From assembly GCA_022885665.1 (NCBI GenBank), contig JAGQDJ010000008.1:62001-126000 (forward strand): a DNA stretch of 64,000 nt. The letters run 5' to 3'. Each line of letters starts with the position of its first letter. The first letter of the stretch is position 1. This DNA comes from Triops longicaudatus (taxonomy: Eukaryota > Arthropoda > Branchiopoda > Notostraca > Triopsidae). Shown in pieces: positions 12,774 through 25,900 of this stretch. The position numbers and the translations under genes are program-made. Below the pieces are notes generated by a model. That model did not search any database and was not told the DNA's origin. It saw only the letters and a list, made by a program, of their open reading frames with translations.

Positions 12774-12806
<33 letters not shown>
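12774..12806. repeat. T homopolymer, 33 nt
   Basis: Uninterrupted T run followed by ATAAAAAAAGAAGG. No flanking element body or target-site duplication was recognised. Confidence 0.9.
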
Positions 12807-12810
<4 letters not shown>

Positions 12811-14757
12811 AAAAAGAAGGAAACGCTAATCAACTTCAGTCATTACCTGACTGAGATCTGGTTAAACCTTTGCTCCAGAGAAAAAATGTCGCGTGGAATC
12901 CACCCGAGCCTCGTTAAGGAAGTCGAAGATTGTCCAGTAAGAATGCTCTACCTTGATTAGGCGTAAAATAAATCAAATTAAGGAGTCTCACCAAGCCTTC
13001 CTAAGCTTCTAGACCTAAAAAAAAAATAAACAAAACTAAAATCAGAGTTATTGTGTCGACACATTTTTAACGCGTAAAGATTGAGTTAAGATTCCTCAAA
13101 ACTCTCTAACACAATTGAAACTGTCCAAAGTAACAAATTGTTGAACTGTTAACTTCCACTGTTTGAAAGAACGCTTATAAGAAGGTAGTGAAAATAAAAT
13201 TCATAATAAAGTAAGAAAAACAAAAATAGTGTTAAAAGCAACACGTGTACGAGTTTTGGGAACCAGTCTCTTGAAGTGTAACTGACTTTTCAAAATTAAC
13301 CGTCGTAACTGAGAAGTTCATTACAGCTAGTGTTATCCTTTGAAATGGGACAGTTTCTATGCATCTTGCAGACTGGATTTCTGAGTAAGTAATCCTACAA
13401 GTACTGTATTGCACAACACTGTAACTTCTGTGTCGTTAATTCTTAAGAAACATAATGTCCTCCAACAAGTGTCTTCCAGTTCGGAGAAACTGGTCTCCAG
13501 CGTAACATAATATAACCTGGACTAACAACGTACATCTCATCATACCTCGAGCGCATCGTAAACTCGTAAGACTTTTCCCAGCGTGTTAATTATGTCCCAT
13601 ATTCATTTCCAGTTAGCAACTGCGTACGTAAACTGGTACTTCTGGAATAAATAGCTCGCATAGGTGTGAATAACTCCAGTATTCTGACAACTGCTGACAC
13701 ACGCAAAAATTCCTTGAATGTTCGCTGTCTCCTGGAGCAATACAAAATATGTTTTATTTCACAAGATCCAACATTTGAAAGTATATTCTGTCCCCTTTAT
13801 CTTCTTTTCGTGCCTTTTCCGAATAGCCCTTGTCGTATCTGCTGCTAGCTGTCATATGCAGTTTGTATACAATTTATATGGCACGATTTATAAGCTGCAA
13901 TATTGAGCGAGTACACCTGGATGGTTTAAAAATTCTTGATTTCTTAACATGGCCATTTTTCATTTTAATGTTTTTCGATATTTTTATTAGGAATAATGCG
14001 TAGGTTTTTTATTACCTTTTTTCTTTGATTTTTTCTTTACACCTGTAAACTTTTTATTTCTTTTTAGCTTATTTGTCTCCTACTTTTAACATATTTTTCA
14101 AATTTTCACGAATTGTTTCTCAATTTTTTAAAATTTATTTCTATTTTGAAAAAATATTTTTTATATATTTTTTAAAATTTTTGTATTCGTTATTTTTTCT
14201 TTTATTTTTACTTTTTAAAAGTAATTTTGTCTTTTAAATTTATTTTTTATTGCTTTTAAAAATTCGTTTGTTAACACTTGAATTGTTTTTCTATTTGTCA
14301 TTAAGAATGTTCGTAATTAGAACATCCAGACCACATTATGGTTACCTTGACTAAGCACGGCTAATTTTCTTTCCGTTCGTGCAATCTGATTGTGCATCGT
14401 CTCTAAGACCTTGTAAATCCCGTAAATTAAAGCCAGAGGTTGCGTGCTCCTGGCTAATTAGCATATTGGTAGGAAGGGTAGAAGTGGGCACAGGAATATA
14501 CCCCTCCATAGCTCGTTCCATCTCAAGTACATCACAGTTCCACTGCTTTCTAATCATCCAGTGTGGTTGGGAAGAGACACAGTGTCTTCTTCGGATGCGA
14601 ATCTCATGCTCTCATCTAGTTACGCGAAATAAGGTAATTAACTAAACAGAAACCTCTCAAATCCGCTAAGACGTTATTTGTACAGCGCTCTAGATTCTGA
14701 AGAAGCTAAAACGGCAAGAAAATGGCCTAAGTTTCCTCTACTATATACAGTATGATT

Positions 14758-15107
14758 TCAATTAAAACAACCCAAACAAATATGCCCCATGCTATCTGCA
14801 CGCCACCTGCAACTCAAGCGTGGGTTGTGGGTTAATAGCGTTCGCGGAGCTTCGAGTGGGACGTGCTCGGGCAACTGTCGTGACATTAGGTATAGGGACA
14901 GAGGCGTCGTGCCATATGGCGCCGGGGGGCCCGGCCCCCCCCCCCCCAAATTTTTGCCATCCTGAAAAAAAGGTATAATTTAAAACTCATTTATAACTCA
15001 TTAACTCTTTTATTAAGAGAAATGCAAAATCGAGACCCCCCCCAAAAAAATTTTGAAATGCACGACGCCACTGTATAGGGAAGTTTATTTGGGTCTTTTT
15101 TTATTGA
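14758..15107. mobile_element. TIR-bearing MITE copy 1, split by a nested hAT-like MITE
   Basis: The ends are imperfect inverted repeats of about 25 bases: the left begins TCAATTAAAACAACCCAAAC, and the right, reverse-complemented, begins TCAATAAAAAAAGACCCAAA. Removing the nested insertion and one target-site copy (183 bases) leaves 167 bp, close to the 163 bp of the second copy at 35720-35882. The internal body is shared with that copy: GCACGCCACCTG and CAACTGTCGTGAC, with similar sequence between them. There is no room for a transposase, so it is non-autonomous. The target duplication is not clear; the superfamily is undetermined. Confidence 0.8.
14899..15073. mobile_element. hAT-like MITE with 8-bp target-site duplication
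   Basis: This 175-bp element has 14-bp terminal inverted repeats (CAGAGGCGTCGTGC and the complement of GCACGACGCCACTG, one mismatch). It is flanked by the perfect 8-bp direct repeat TATAGGGA at 14891-14898 and 15074-15081. An 8-bp duplication and CAG termini are classic for the hAT superfamily. Internally a G/C block with a long C run (GGGGGGCCCGG, then C) is followed by AAATTTTTG, with a related block inverted near the other end. It carries no coding sequence. It sits inside the 14758-15107 element, so it is the younger insertion. Confidence 0.88.
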
Positions 15108-15702
15108 GAATTATTGTATTTTTGGCTGTCTTTATTGATTTTCTTTTGGAATATACCTTCAAAATCAGACCAATCGAATTTCGAGGGTTAAATTAATGCC
15201 TATGGGCTTATAAATTCTTCAAATTCCGAGGATAAAGTCATTTTAGCTCCAGGGTGATAGCTAATACTCAGATAATAGAAATTCCCCGAAGGGATTGGTT
15301 GCCCCATGTTACATGTGTAACGAACTTGTTGCCTGTTTCTGCAGGTAGTCATATTATACGGGCACGGTGTATCGTGCACGTGTACCTCGAAAGCTTACAC
15401 GTGAGAAAATCTTCAGGACTTTTTGGCTTCTTCTAACAATGGCTTCTCTGCAACATCCACGCAAAGGACGCAAGCACTGCAGTAGGAATGTCAGAATTTA
15501 CGTCGTCAGTGAGAATAAAGTCATTTGTCCATCCTTCTGTCTATCATCTTCCTCTGCGTTTTGAGACTGCATTTGGCTACAGTACGTCAAAAGAAACGAT
15601 CAGCTCTTAGTAATTTCTGACGACTTGGCTTTTCTTTTGTCGTGCTAATTGTTTTCCTGGTTCGTGATGCAGTACGGCATAATCCTTTTCACAATTTTTT
15701 TC

Positions 15703-15704
<2 letters not shown>

Positions 15705-15739
<35 letters not shown>
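15705..15739. repeat. TG dinucleotide microsatellite
   Basis: About 17 uninterrupted TG units; they could form left-handed DNA. Confidence 0.95.
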
Positions 15740-15742
<3 letters not shown>

Positions 15743-18700
15743 TTGATTCATGAGTAATGATCAGACGTGTCTTTGGTGTCCTTCGAAATCTTATTGATAG
15801 GCCGCACTTGACTTTGAGAGTCCTCTATAGGCATTTCGGGTAGAAAGAGATGGAAATCGAGCCAATGAAAAGAAAAAGGTCATGGAGCCGTGACATCAAT
15901 CGAGACAGAAATGATTCAAGGGTTTGTGGGGGCCTTTTGACTATATATTGCAGTAAATAATAATAATAATAACTATGATTATTATTATAATTGCTGAACA
16001 CAGTAATGTAAAAGAATTAGTCGCTCACGAACTATCGTCCCTTTAAGATAATCATAAATTTGTATTTTTTATATGAAACTTGTTTAGTGGATAATCTCGA
16101 TGTTAGCTTTGGTCGCGATATTTCACAGCCTCAAGTTGTCTGCTGTTCAAAAGTTATAATTTTCGTTAGTTTTGTCACTCGTAAAAACTGAATCGTTTCC
16201 TTCAATTGCGTTTCGCTGCTCGGCCTTCACATTACGGTCCTATTAAATGAAAATGCTATTGGAACAGCTTGTTTATTTAAAAGAGTATATAATACAAAAT
16301 TACATTTTCGAAGTTATTGCACTATATCTTATACGGTGCCTAGGGTGATATCAAAGAAATTCAACGTATTCTTATTAATATTTGGGGCAAACGCAATTTC
16401 TCAAAGAATTTTCACCCCACGTTGAGTGAAACCTTCTAGCACACGTGGTTAATTTTCATTAATGAAAACTGCAGCGTCACTGCAACATCCTTAATGTAGA
16501 ACATGATTCTGGAATGTTCTCAAAGCTTTAATGAAGCAAAGCTTCCTTTACAACAGTACAGCTTTAATAGTTAATAACGTACACTTGATAACTCGATTCC
16601 TTGTTTACAGCAACTGGCGTAACAAGAATCGCGGAAGCTTTTGAATTCCCCGAAAGCAATTGTCGAACATTTCGCTGACGCCCACTAGCGTCAGCACTTT
16701 GTCTAGTTGTACTTTGGAAAGTTATGGTCTCTATCTTCTGTAAACGTGTGTGCAAGCACACTTTTTCTGGGTCGTAAAGTGACTACGGCACGTGCATACT
16801 AATCGATCGATATTAAATAGGTTTGGATAAAAGGTTTTGCTTTTTTATTTCATTCCAAGTGTACTGCTGGCTAGTGCGGTAATCTTGTGAAAACAAAATA
16901 TTCAAGTGTTTGATTATCGAGTTACTCCAAGAAATGTTCTTCTGAAAACTAAGCCCTAAGCACAATATTTTTTCTCGTCCTATTTTTTTAATGTCTTAAG
17001 GAAATCATGTCTTTTTCAAGAACGAGTATCGCAAGAATCCAGCTTGACATTTCTAGTGATGCAGAAATAAAAATAGAAAGGGTGTGAGAGAATAAATTTA
17101 ACTTAAAAAGCGCGTTTGTCATGAAGCTGATCAGACCCATAGACATGGTTCGTCACGGAGATGCCGCCATGCGTTAGCTATTTCTGTTTGCTTTAGAATG
17201 GCTGACATCAAGCCATTGCACGTGACAGTTGCACTAGCATGATAAAATTTAACAAGAATGAGAAGCCAATATGAAGTATCTATAATAAGGTTCACCACGC
17301 TTCTATTGCGATTTTTATAGAAAAGGCGTGTCATTTCACGTGGTGCGATTCTATTTTCCCAACTTAGTGCTTTATTATGTATTGTTAAAATGAACCATGC
17401 ACAGAGTCACGTGCACTGAAATTTCACCGACTTTATTATAAAATTAGTCCCTACGTGTTTTACGGATATAGAACAATGCTTTATACACCAGGATCGTTAA
17501 GCTAATGCAATGGAAATGTGATAGTTTCAGTTCGAAAAAAGCGCCATTGAACATTGAGAAAAAAAACAAGATTGCAATGGAGGAAGTAAATCTAAAAGAA
17601 TGATTAGTTTTAATGCTCCGAAAGGAATAAGAATGCAAGCATTTCAGAGAATATCGACTTAGCAGGAGAAAATGAGATTTTTTTCCCAGATGGAAATTCA
17701 AGAAATCCAAGGCATTGACATAGAAAATCTACCACATTTTTACATCCAGTTTGCACTCGTTTGACTGGCAATGACACGAAACTTTTTTCTTTCTTATGAC
17801 ACACATGGCTGTAGGGAAAATATATGAAAGAAAGGAATAAATTGTTTTCTTTCGAGGTTTGTCCTCGAAATGTATTCTTAATGTAACTTCCCGGGGCTTG
17901 TGAATGTCAAGATGGGCTGCTGAGCGTCAAGATGTTTCCTCCCCTCTCTTAAGATGCCTGTTATTGCCTTACGAGGTTTTCTATCGAGCCTGTTGAAGGA
18001 ATTCATAAACAAAAATAAACAAAGATAAAAATTTTGAAGTGTGGAAGGACTCCTTGTCACTTAAAAACAACCTTCATCTGTCAAAAGTCGAAGCTAAGAA
18101 AAGAACATCGAAAGGTTTTCCCGCTTTCCGCAGAAATATACCATTCTTTCTGGTAAATGAAACTAAATCAAAACACAATTACAGATATTAGCCTCCGTGC
18201 AAATTCAACGTTCTGTCTTCCCTTGAAATAAATAATAATAAAAAGGTCCACATTGTCCTTCTAAATAATTCCAGACATTTAAGAGAACACCAGAATTCCA
18301 GAGAATGGAGCTGACGTGACCGGACAACGACTCGGTCCTGAGTATTCAATACATAGGTCAGTTTGGGCAAATGTTTATTCTAGTGCGCCTTGAGTTGACA
18401 AAACGTCTTTCACATGGAAAGCAGTTTCGCTGCATATGGATGCTCTGCCTTTCATGTTCGATTTTCGGTAAGCTTCACTGAGTAAATAGACAACTTTGGC
18501 TATCGTAGAAGAAAATGTGCTTCTTGTACCATTATTCGTTCTTTTTAATATTCAGGTTTTCATACATTCTTTCCAATACTCTTTCGTGACATCAATTTCT
18601 CTCTGCGACCTTCGTATTTACAGATTTCTTCCATTTCCAAATCGTTTGTATTTCATTAGCTACGATCTTTGAGCTGTTTACGTGCCAATTGTTTTGTACA

Positions 18701-19490
18701 GAATTTCTGAACTATTTTTTTTTGTCTGTTATTCTTCCGTTGGGAATATTGCTTCCTGATCGATAGACTTGAACTTCTCGATTACTGCTCTGCGCACACG
18801 TCCCCAAAGCTCAATCAAGTAATCACCTCTGGCTTGTAAAAACGCACAACTGTATCCCGAGTGCCAACTACGTTAAAGAATAGAAACAGTGTCTCTTTCC
18901 TTCTTTCATTCACTGCCTTTTTCACGTTTTGTTTTCTCCCACTTTTTATATCGTCTTTATTCCCGTGTGGTTGTCTGAGAAAATACCGCGAAGAAGCCAA
19001 AAAGCTTAATAGCGACAGAAAGCACTTGGTGATACTTTCGACTAAAACTCATCCATCACAGACGCTTTTTTTAGGTACTAAACGCACTGGGAGTAACGCG
19101 GAATTCTGGAGTTGGTATAATCGCTCATCGTGATTCCCGCATTCATCAAAAACCGAGTCGGCACCAAAGTAGGAATTTCGATTTGACTTGGAGATACACG
19201 CTACGGGTTGTTGGTAGACAAACTAACGTGTTTTGGTGCCTGCACGGAATTCGGAGAAATGTTCTTAGCACCTTTCGGCAAATTTGTCTCCGCGAGCAGC
19301 TAGTTAGACAATGTTACGCTCTTGTGTAAATTTTGAATTTAGAGTCCAAACAGAGAGACGAGGGAGAAAGCTTGTTTTGCTTCTAATTTACGCTTTCTAG
19401 CAGAAATGGCAGCAATATAGTCTGCAGGGCCATACAGCCATGGAGTCTTGTTTACGTACAAACGCTGTTTACAGCCCTTTTCAAGAAACA

Positions 19491-19524
19491 CACATTTTAT
19501 TGTACTCTTTTACAATAAAATGTG
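19491..19524. repeat. Perfect 14-bp stem hairpin, 6-nt loop
   Basis: CACATTTTATTGTA (19491-19504) pairs perfectly with TACAATAAAATGTG (19511-19524). The stem is too short for a normal microRNA precursor; it may be a transposon scar. Confidence 0.8.
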
Positions 19525-22500
19525 GTTATTAAATATTTTCATAATTATTTTTATTATCTTTAATTTCTTATTATTATCATTTTAAAGCAACGTAAGCATA
19601 GTGTACAGAAAGTTTGCCGGTCAAAGTAATAAATGGTCGTGATACCAAATGTTTGTTTTTAGAAGTTTTTTTCAGATTCAGTTTTATGATTTTTTAAAAT
19701 TTACACTTATTTTTATTGATCTTGTCACGTCACTAACTAACGGTTGGGTTTTGCAATGACGTGGTCTTTCACGGGGCCCTGATCTTGCTAGGAAACACAA
19801 AGACTAAGGTTGAGGTAGCCAACGGAATCTGTATACAATCTCCACTCGCTCTGTAGCTTCTTCTCCCCAGTTTCCCTATCGCCGCCTTTTTATGGCTTCT
19901 TTTTAACACAAACGAATCAACGTAGTCCCTTTGGTTTGGGAGAAGTGACTTTCACTAGTCCAGAAACCCAAAGGTGCGGGAGATAAAATGGGAAATTACT
20001 TTTCAGCAATTTAAACATTATTGTATAGAAAGTTTGTCACTGAAAATAAATGGCGAGTGAAAAGTTTTGGGCTACAAATATTAATTTTCAATTTTCTTTT
20101 CAATGTATCATACTAGAAGTAGGAAGTACACCATAATTCTTTAATGGACACGTGCCATCACGGAAGAAATTACAGTGGTAGGTAATGAGACGAAACTGCT
20201 GAAAGGCACTCGGAAGGCGTTTTGGCAACGAGATGCTATTGGGCGTCGTTATTAGCATGTATTCGTGCAGTGTATTTGTGCTGCTGTTTTGAGGGAAACA
20301 GGGCTTATAATAGTTGCAGAACTTTCTTTAAGCGCAAAGCAAGACTTCACTATTACTACAAAGCCCATTATTAAGATTTACTAACAGAAACTCTTTGAGC
20401 CCTTAATTGAATTTCATAAAGCCGCCACTGTCGTAGCTTATTGTAAACGTATTATAGCTCGTGCTGTGGCATTGCTTTGCGAGCGGAATGCAAATTTAAA
20501 AAGTTCATAAAACCACACTGAAAAAAGCTATTATTTCTGCCTCAACAGAAGTAAAATTTAAGGCCTGGAAAATATGCAGAAAAATTCAAAATAAATTTGG
20601 AGAAAAAACTGGAAAACTTATATCTTGAAAGTAAAGTAATTAATAGACGTAAAACTCAAGTCGAAATATCCAAATAAAACGCGTACTTTAAATATAAAAT
20701 GCTCACACACGCCCTGCGCAAGTAAAGATACAAAGTATTTTTCTTTGCTAACATAACCTTTTGTTTCTTTTTAATCAAAAGTCCAAAATAGGTGAGAAAA
20801 ACGGAAAAAAAACGTTTTTTCTTTAGGGATAATCCCGATAATTCTCGAATTTGCCTGAAATATTTGTTGAATTTTTCTCTTCCTTTCGAACATTGAATCT
20901 GAAAATTTGTGGATTTTTCATTGCTTACGCAACGCAATTTTAGGGAGTAAAAGCACGAGAATTTCTTGGAATGTGTTCGCCACTCACAGAAATGCCCACT
21001 CCTGCCAATGGGAAAAGCTTACTACGCTGGAAAAGGGGCGCAAAGGGAGTCACCATTCAAGAGAAACGCCCCTAGTCGTTGCATAGCAGTAAGCCATTCA
21101 TATCTTTCCGCCACCGCAGCAGCTTTTTGTCGCTGCAACATGTCTTGCAGCTTTTATCCTCTGCTTTATACTTTCTTGTTGTCTTCTATTTTTATACTGT
21201 TCCACGAATTACATAGAACGTCTTCACGCAAGGCTTTTCTATTTCTCATAATCCGTAGATATATTTCTTTACATGAAGCTTGATAGCCTGCATTGGCAAG
21301 AAATTCTGCTTGAAATAACCTTGAGGTAGCAGGAAAGGATGTTTCGTAAAGAAAATGCAACTTGAAGATTTTATTTTTTTCCTTGTAAGGAAAAATCGAG
21401 CATAGCTTATCGTTTCACACGGACGGAATTCGTCACGAATTCATGACAAAGAATCGAGTGTGCATCAGTTTTCAAAGCACGTGTAAAAAGAACTTGATGC
21501 GAAACAAATTGGTAACCGTGCTTCCCGTAAACACAAGACTAAAGAAAGAGGATGTTAAAGAGCGATTTTCGAAGTAGAACTGCACAGCTGCGCTCAACGA
21601 TTCGAGAGCTATTTACTCGCAGTTTTTAGTGCTACATATGAGAAAAAGCTTTATGACAACAATTTGGTTCTGGATTGATATTTAAGCGTCTTTAGTAACC
21701 CTTCCATTACGGGCGTAACATGGAATCGAAAGACTGTTTAAGCATTCTGCGCGAGCATGCACTCAGTAATTTTCGCAGAAATAGACCTCTTATCGTACCT
21801 AGTGGAGAAATTGCTGAAGCAATGTGAAAATTCTGACATAAAAATATCATTTGCTGGCTCCAAGCAAACCAACCAACCTTTCTCCTAGTCGATAGAATTT
21901 TTCCTTTTTTTTTCTAGAGAGGAAAGACGGCGGCTAGTGCTGCAGCAAAAGAAATTCAAATGAGAGATTTGATCTCGAAGGCACGAGAGGTAGTAATGGG
22001 TACTTAGCGCCCTGTCTTTTTGCCGCCCTTAAAGAACGCCACGAAAAACGCCTCACATTGACTTTTATGAGATGAGTTAGTCTAGAAGGCAAAATAATTT
22101 CTTTTTCTATGAGTTCAGAGCTGCGATTTTATCAAATAAGTGACTGAATGGTAATTCGCAAGTCGAATTAATAAGAGCATTTGGAAAATATTTTGATTTT
22201 TTTAAATAGTTCATATTAGAAAATAAATCGTATTCTGTACTTTTTTATACTTTAATGGGACACCAATAAGAGAATTACATACTTTCTATGAGATAATATT
22301 TGAAATTCAACGTTAAAACAGACTTATTTCTTAGGTATATATGTCAAAAGTTTTCGTGTTTATCGACACAATCGGAGTTTTACTGTAAACTTGACAAAAA
22401 TGGATTGTCATTTTAGTTTCATTTGTACTAGATTTGGCATATATTTTTACCTCCAGCAAAGTACAAAAGCAATCTAGTTTTTGGTCGTAGAAGACCTATA

Positions 22501-22639
22501 CGTGTTATCAATTGCCTTGTCATAATGTCTGAAGTAATTTGTGGAGAAAAAGCGAAATAAAGTTCGCTTGATTACTGTCGTAAAAGTCTGGTGCAGATAT
22601 TGCTACAAGTATTCGCGACATTAATCATATTTTTGCAGC

Positions 22640-22970
22640 TTTGGTTTACTTTTTTTCGTAACTTTTTCATAGAGTTTTCAATCTGTGTCGCTGCAGCAAT
22701 AGGTTTGGCATAATTTCTCGACAAACTTTGCCCTCAAATGGCAACTAGGAAGTAATTCACAGTGCATTATAAACATTAATTTATATTTTCAGTTTTTGCT
22801 TTATTTAGTTGGTTCCGTATGTTTGGAACTTTGATTTGCTTTCTGTTGTACGAAAAAGTTAGCATCTGTGTCGCTGCAGTAATTTTTCTTTGTCACATTT
22901 TTTTATCATTTTTCCAAACATTTTTGCTCTTAAGTAGCAGTTAAGAAGTAACTACATGTACTGGTAAACA
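22640..22970. repeat. Diverged tandem duplication, period about 182 bp
   Basis: Two units share CTGTGTCGCTGCAG (22682 and 22865 onward), followed by similar T-rich sequence and GCAACTAGGAAGTAA versus GCAGTTAAGAAGTAA. Identity is moderate, so it is an old duplication. A possible third remnant near 23206 shares only GCTGCAGTAAT. Confidence 0.65.
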
Positions 22971-25900
22971 TACGGGATTATTTGCAATAGATAATCGTTG
23001 TATTGCACACAATTTGTCTTGCATTTAACTTTGCTAATCCCCTTTCTATTAATATATTTTAGAAAAAAGCTGTATTTAAGTAGCAATGAGCAATTTTTTC
23101 AGTATTATGTATAATATTACGCATAATAAAAAGTTTATGTTTCCTGAGTTAAGCTTCTTTTCAACGTGATTTACGTGTCTGAGACAATATTCATTATCAA
23201 TGCAATGCTGCAGTAATATTTCTTTTCATTTCTAGAAGTCTGCAATAATCATTCAATTGCCTGTAGTATAATTAATACGATTAATAAGCACAGTGCGATA
23301 CACAGTATCCCATCACTTTCGTTTACCCATGGTGCCTAGTTATATTTCTTTCCATTATCAATTTCTTCTATAGCCTTGGGATGAAACACAATATACAGAA
23401 ACAAGTGTAAGTTTGATCCATAACTTCTTTCGTTATTAAATCACGAAACATGCGTCTGCACGTACCCACAGTAAGCATTTCTTCCTCAGTAATATTTTTC
23501 AAATATAAGATAAAATTCGACGAAAAACCTGAAGTGTGACTCATATTTCATGACTTTTATAACTCGTCCGATGTTACACATTTCTGCCGGTCCGTTAGAT
23601 CGTCCACGAACCCTTTCTCTTCTCCTTTCGAATATTTCTGCACCATGTCTGCAACCATAGAGATGGCTCAAATTCATTTATATATCAACGAGTCGCATTA
23701 CCTTTGAGTATTGGGCCTTAGAGTTTTCGCTATAAAAAATCGCTGGTGAGTGCCCAGAAGGACAAAAGAAAGAATCCCTGAAGTACAAATTTACTAAGCT
23801 ATACAGCTTAAATTGAACACAAAGGAAACGCGTATTCTAAAAATGTCTAGAAATAAATTTAAAAAGAGCCAATATCACCTGCACGCGCTTTATATTCAGT
23901 TTGTGTTGCTCAGTAACTCAAACTGTGTTGCAAATTGTCTATGCAAATTTTAGTAATGCAAAAGAATGCGCAGATAGTAGACAACAAGCACTCACAAGTC
24001 AACGAGGGAGATTTCCCTTGACGCTTACTCGCCCTGTCTACTAGTATTTCTGTTTACTTACAAGTTTCCCCATTTTTTTTAATATAGTCCATTTTAGATA
24101 AGATGCTCACACCGCTAAACTCAATCATCATTGTAATAGTTTAAAAATTTAGCTTGTCTTTCTCAACTCCTAAACCATCAAAGAAGGTCTATTCGTTTAT
24201 TTTATATAGTTACTATTCATTTATTTAATTATTCGTTAATTTTAGTTTATTTTTTATTATTTTTTCTGAATTTGCTACGACCTTTCCGGATAATTGTAAA
24301 TTTTAATTTTTGCATTTTCATATTTGTTGATGTGGTGAAACCTTTCGGGTCTGATCAATTTAAAGTTTCTTTCACATTCATTGGCCATCAAATTAGGTCA
24401 AATTCGTTTCGCACAATTTGTTTACAAACTAGTCGATTTTACTTCATTTTTTTAACAAAAGGTTTTCGCTTTGGGAGACTGAAAATTTAACAAAAATGAC
24501 CAACTTCATTTGAAAACGATGTCAAAAACTGAGTTTCCTTTTACCAATTTATCAGGCCGTTAAGCTTGTCTCGGGGCAAAACATCACGGCACCGGTAAAT
24601 TACCGTTCAATCATCCGAGGCTTAGAAACCAATGGTACAGTCTTATCGAGACTTTAAGCATCTTTTCTCCTAAAATGCTTCAGAATCTGCTGTTACCAAG
24701 AAACTCGCGCAACAGAAACTTCTATTCGAACCTTAAAAGCGGTAAACGTCAAACGAGTTTAGATTTTCTTTTATTTAATTTTACGGTATTTTTACTCGTA
24801 AAATTTTTAAGTGTCTCACGTGGCTTTGCTCGTGCTCTTGATCTGGCTTTATAAGCTGATTAGAAAAGTGTCCAACTTACGCCACAAAAGCTGCTAAGTT
24901 TCTTCTTTGGGAGGAGCATAAGACACTCTCATTAACGAATTAATCTCCTCGAAATTGCATTTACCCAAGGTCTTTGGGTGAAGTAATTTTCTCTCCCTGT
25001 TCTCTATCGCATCCGCCCACACATTTCTGTAGACTCAAGTCGAAGGCTTTATGCCACGAAAACCTTATTCAAAGCGTTATATAAAACAATCATACTCCAA
25101 AAATGAAACAAATAAATATGCCAGTATAGTTAAGCCAGCTCAATTCTAGTAATAACGCAATTTGGTCACAACAAAGACAAAAATAGACAATCCGGCTTCG
25201 AAGACTTACTGTAAAATTTTGATTTCTGAATTGTCTTTCACCGTTTTTATCCTATTTCTGTACCATGTCTATGTATCTTGTGAAATTGTTAGTTTATTTT
25301 TTCTATTTTTCATTAATTTTTTAATTTTTAATATGTTTATTTATTATTTACTATCATTACTTTTATTGCTGGAAAACGTTTTATCCCAGAAAGACTGCGT
25401 ATCCAGTGACTATACTTGCGCCCTTTTCTTCGTAGAAACTGAAAAATTAAAATAAAAAAATATTTGAACAGTCCCGTAGTTACGTATTTGACTTGTGCAA
25501 CGCCAAGATACATTGTTAGCCAAGTGTATATTAACTGTCGACAAAGAAACGTAGGTACTGGCAGAGATGTTGTAAGCTTTTGGAATCTGCGCACGCGAGG
25601 TATGTGTGGACAGCCTTCGGAAGATTCCCGCAGAAATATAACTGCTGTGGTGATCTCGAAGCTCTTCTCAGTTGTCCCAAGCCTCTGGATCCAACAAGTC
25701 GCAAGTTCACCTTCAAAAGAAATTTTCAGAATTCTGCTTCAGTACCACGAAAGTCGTTAGAAGTCTTTATGGAAGCTAAAAAGTTTCTGAACATAAAAAT
25801 CGGACATTTTTCTTACGTTACAAACACGCGTTTCATTCTGTGAATATTTGAAAAGTGAGGAAATTACTTTTTGTGTGAACTTCCTTTTTGTGTGATCTAC

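Larger units (their letters stand above)
9147..14757. other. Gene-free region, 5.6 kb
   Basis: No spliced gene could be assembled here. Contents listed separately are a 17-bp fold-back, a weak secreted-peptide ORF, a 104-bp tandem duplication and a 33-T run. A GC-richer patch at about 9600-9800 just beyond TEX261 has no long frame and may be a 3' UTR or conserved non-coding sequence. Confidence 0.5.

Noticed and set aside
20966..21283. 105-codon plus-strand frame
   Set aside because: No recognisable motif, overlapping frames on the other strand, and no compatible neighbouring exons.
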